6,928 nucleotides of DNA from Candidatus Sulfotelmatobacter sp. (lineage in GTDB: Bacteria > Acidobacteriota > Terriglobia > Terriglobales > Acidobacteriaceae). This document shows positions 5,314 to 6,928 of this stretch, piece by piece. The stretch spans positions 1 through 6,928 of the forward strand of contig JASHRB010000592.1 of assembly GCA_030037575.1 (NCBI GenBank). Reading direction: 5' to 3'. Position 1 is the stretch's first letter. Each line of letters begins with the position of its first letter. Below the pieces are notes generated by a model, which saw only the letters and a program-made list of their open reading frames with translations, was not told the DNA's origin and did not search any database. A program made the position numbers and the translations under genes.

Positions 5314-6928
5314 GTGCCCACTTTAACTCCGGAGCGTTGGCAGCAAGTCAGCCCATATCTCGATCAAGTTCTGTCGTTGCCTGAAAGCGAGCGGCGTGCC
5401 TGGTTGGAATCATTTCGCGTCCAAAGGCCGGATTTAGCAGGCCTACTACAAGATCTTCTGGAGGAGCACCGTGCTCTGGCACAGGAGAAGTTCCTCGAAC
5501 GGCCCCCAATTGAAGCAGCGTATTGCGCGCCTCCGCCCGGGCAGAACATCGGTGCGTACACTTTGATATCGCCGATTGGGCAGGGTGGCATGGGCACGGT
5601 CTGGCTGGCAGAGCGCAGTGATGGGCACTTCGAGCGGCGGGTAGCCATCAAGTTCCTGCATCTTTCCGTTGCGGCCAACGGCAAAGAACGATTCAAGCGC
5701 GAAGGTAGGATTCTCGGCCAGTTGGCACATCCACACATTGCCGAATTGATCGATGCGGGGGTGACTGCGAGCGGGGAGCCCTATCTCGTTCTTGAAAACG
5801 TACAGGGAGAACACATCGATGAGTTTTGTGACCGCCATAAGCTCGACGTAGAGGCACGCATCAAACTCTTCCTGGACGTGCTTGAGGCTGTTGCCCATGC
5901 CCACGCGAATCTCGTAGTTCACCGCGACCTCAAGCCATCCAATGTCCTGGTCACTAATAATGGCAAAGTGAAGCTGCTGGACTTCGGAATCGCGAAGCTG
6001 CTGGGTGATGAAACGAATCCGGCCGCCGCGACCGCGCTGACTATGGAAGGGGGCGGAGCTCTGACGCCTCTGTTCGCGGCGCCTGAACAAGTCACCGCCG
6101 GCACGGTAACGACCGCAACCGATGTTTATGCCTTGGGTGTGCTGCTCTATATCCTTCTGACCGGACAACATCCCGCGGGATCGGAACTGCACTCTCCAGC
6201 AGAGTTGGTGAAGGCTATCGTGGAAACTGAGACGCCGCTAGCCTCCGAGGCGATTGTCTCGGCGGCGAGCAAGGACGTGGCACAAAAACGGAGTACCACG
6301 CCCGAGAAACTCAGTCGCCAGCTTCGCGGCGATCTGGACACAATTCTTGCCAAGACTTTGAAGAAGGCCCCAGCAGAGCGGTACAGCTCCGTGACAGCTT
6401 TTGAAGATGACCTTCGGCGCTATCTTAAGCATGAGCCGATCGACGCCCGGCCGGACACAATCGCGTATCGCGTCGCTAAGTTTGTGCGGCGGAACCGGCT
6501 CAGCGTTGGGGTCGGGATTCTGGCCCTGACCGCAGTCCTTGGCGCTTCTGGGGTGGCCGTGTATCAGGCGAGACTTTCTCAAAAGCGTTTTCAGGACGTA
6601 CGCAAACTGGCGCACACGTTTGTATTCGATCTGCACGACGAAATAGCGAAACTCGAAGGTTCGACGAAGGCCCGGGAGATGATGGTGCGGACTGGCCTCG
6701 ATTATCTAGACAACCTTTCGCGGAACGCCGGCCGTGACCAGGAGCTTCAGAAGGAAATCGCCGCGGCATACTTGAAGATGGGCGATGCCCAAGGGTTTCC
6801 TACGAGACCCAACCTTGGGCGGACTGCAGACGCCTTAGTAAGCTACCAAAAAGCCGGTGCCATCTATCGTAAGATTTCTGCACAAAATCCCGTCTATTTG
6901 CCGGATCTGGCAAAGTATTACCTCGCCT
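5314..6928 (+). CDS. Membrane-bound eukaryotic-like Ser/Thr protein kinase with TPR-type tail (3' end outside the window)
   Basis: An uninterrupted frame of 538 codons that leaves the window. Residues 1-70 form a helical N-terminal segment (TPERW...YLDQVLSLP) common in this kinase group. The kinase domain spans about 80-360 with every key element: glycine loop IGQGGMGTV (88-96), ATP-binding Lys113 (VAIK), helix-C Glu130, HRDLKPSN (203-210; catalytic Asp205), metal-binding DFG (223-225), APE (256-258), Asp270 and Gly275 of subdomain IX, and Arg356. It should be an active RD-type kinase. One transmembrane helix lies at about 396-417, after a basic RRNR stop. The tail (about 418 onward) is helical, with RKLAHTFVFDLHDEIAKLEGS and GDAQGFP...NLG, the start of the TPR-like sensor region typical of these proteins, predicted to be periplasmic. 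The GTG start directly follows the sigma factor TGA. The kinase probably senses an external or envelope signal and modifies the partner sigma factor or its regulators, which is an inference. Confidence 0.94.
   Translation, partial: MPTLTPERWQQVSPYLDQVLSLPESERRAWLESFRVQRPDLAGLLQDLLEEHRALAQEKFLERPPIEAAYCAPPPGQNIGAYTLISPIGQGGMGTVWLAERSDGHFERRVAIKFLHLSVAANGKERFKREGRILGQLAHPHIAELIDAGVTASGEPYLVLENVQGEHIDEFCDRHKLDVEARIKLFLDVLEAVAHAHANLVVHRDLKPSNVLVTNNGKVKLLDFGIAKLLGDETNPAAATALTMEGGGALTPLFAAPEQVTAGTVTTATDVYALGVLLYILLTGQHPAGSELHSPAELVKAIVETETPLASEAIVSAASKDVAQKRSTTPEKLSRQLRGDLDTILAKTLKKAPAERYSSVTAFEDDLRRYLKHEPIDARPDTIAYRVAKFVRRNRLSVGVGILALTAVLGASGVAVYQARLSQKRFQDVRKLAHTFVFDLHDEIAKLEGSTKAREMMVRTGLDYLDNLSRNAGRDQELQKEIAAAYLKMGDAQGFPTRPNLGRTADALVSYQKAGAIYRKISAQNPVYLPDLAKYYLA

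Noticed and set aside
5446..6192. 248-aa minus-strand open frame
   Set aside because: It is the antisense shadow of the kinase gene, which has all catalytic motifs on the plus strand.

Overview
The window looks like a chromosomal accessory stretch from a moderately GC-rich soil-type bacterium, most likely Acidobacteriota (Terriglobia-like). The main reason is the pair at the right end: an ECF sigma factor of the acidobacterial/planctomycetal kinase-linked type, followed with no gap by a membrane-bound eukaryotic-like Ser/Thr kinase with a TPR-type tail. The small exported coiled-coil protein in the middle also has an acidobacterial look. Xanthomonadales carry similar sigma/kinase pairs, so the assignment is an inference.

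Layout. (1) 194-1855, minus strand: an intact Tat-exported amidase-signature enzyme resembling peptide amidases. (2) 1856-2643: a long non-coding or decayed stretch with a purine tract and a 9-bp tandem repeat. (3) 2644-3207, plus strand: a 187-aa exported coiled-coil protein of unknown function. (4) 3208-4459: a graveyard of transposases, with a short remnant of one IS5-like transposase (about 3441-3600), then an almost full-length but heavily broken IS5-family transposase (3683-4459) with nonsense codons, frameshifts and two of three DDE residues lost. (5) 4517-4648, minus strand: a short decayed remnant that I read as the C-terminal end of a TPR-type Ser/Thr kinase. (6) 4750-5313 and 5314-6928 (runs off the window), plus strand: the sigma factor and kinase operon.

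How the genes relate. The sigma factor and kinase are translationally coupled: the kinase GTG follows the sigma TGA directly and its Shine-Dalgarno lies inside the last sigma codons. They probably form one signalling unit, with the kinase acting on the sigma factor or its regulators. The amidase and the coiled-coil protein both act outside the cytoplasm but nothing in the sequence links them to each other. The IS relics and the kinase-tail remnant suggest that the segment between the coiled-coil gene and the sigma/kinase operon has been rearranged and is eroding. I see no RNA gene, CRISPR array, attachment site or intact mobile element, and no clear novel multi-gene system.
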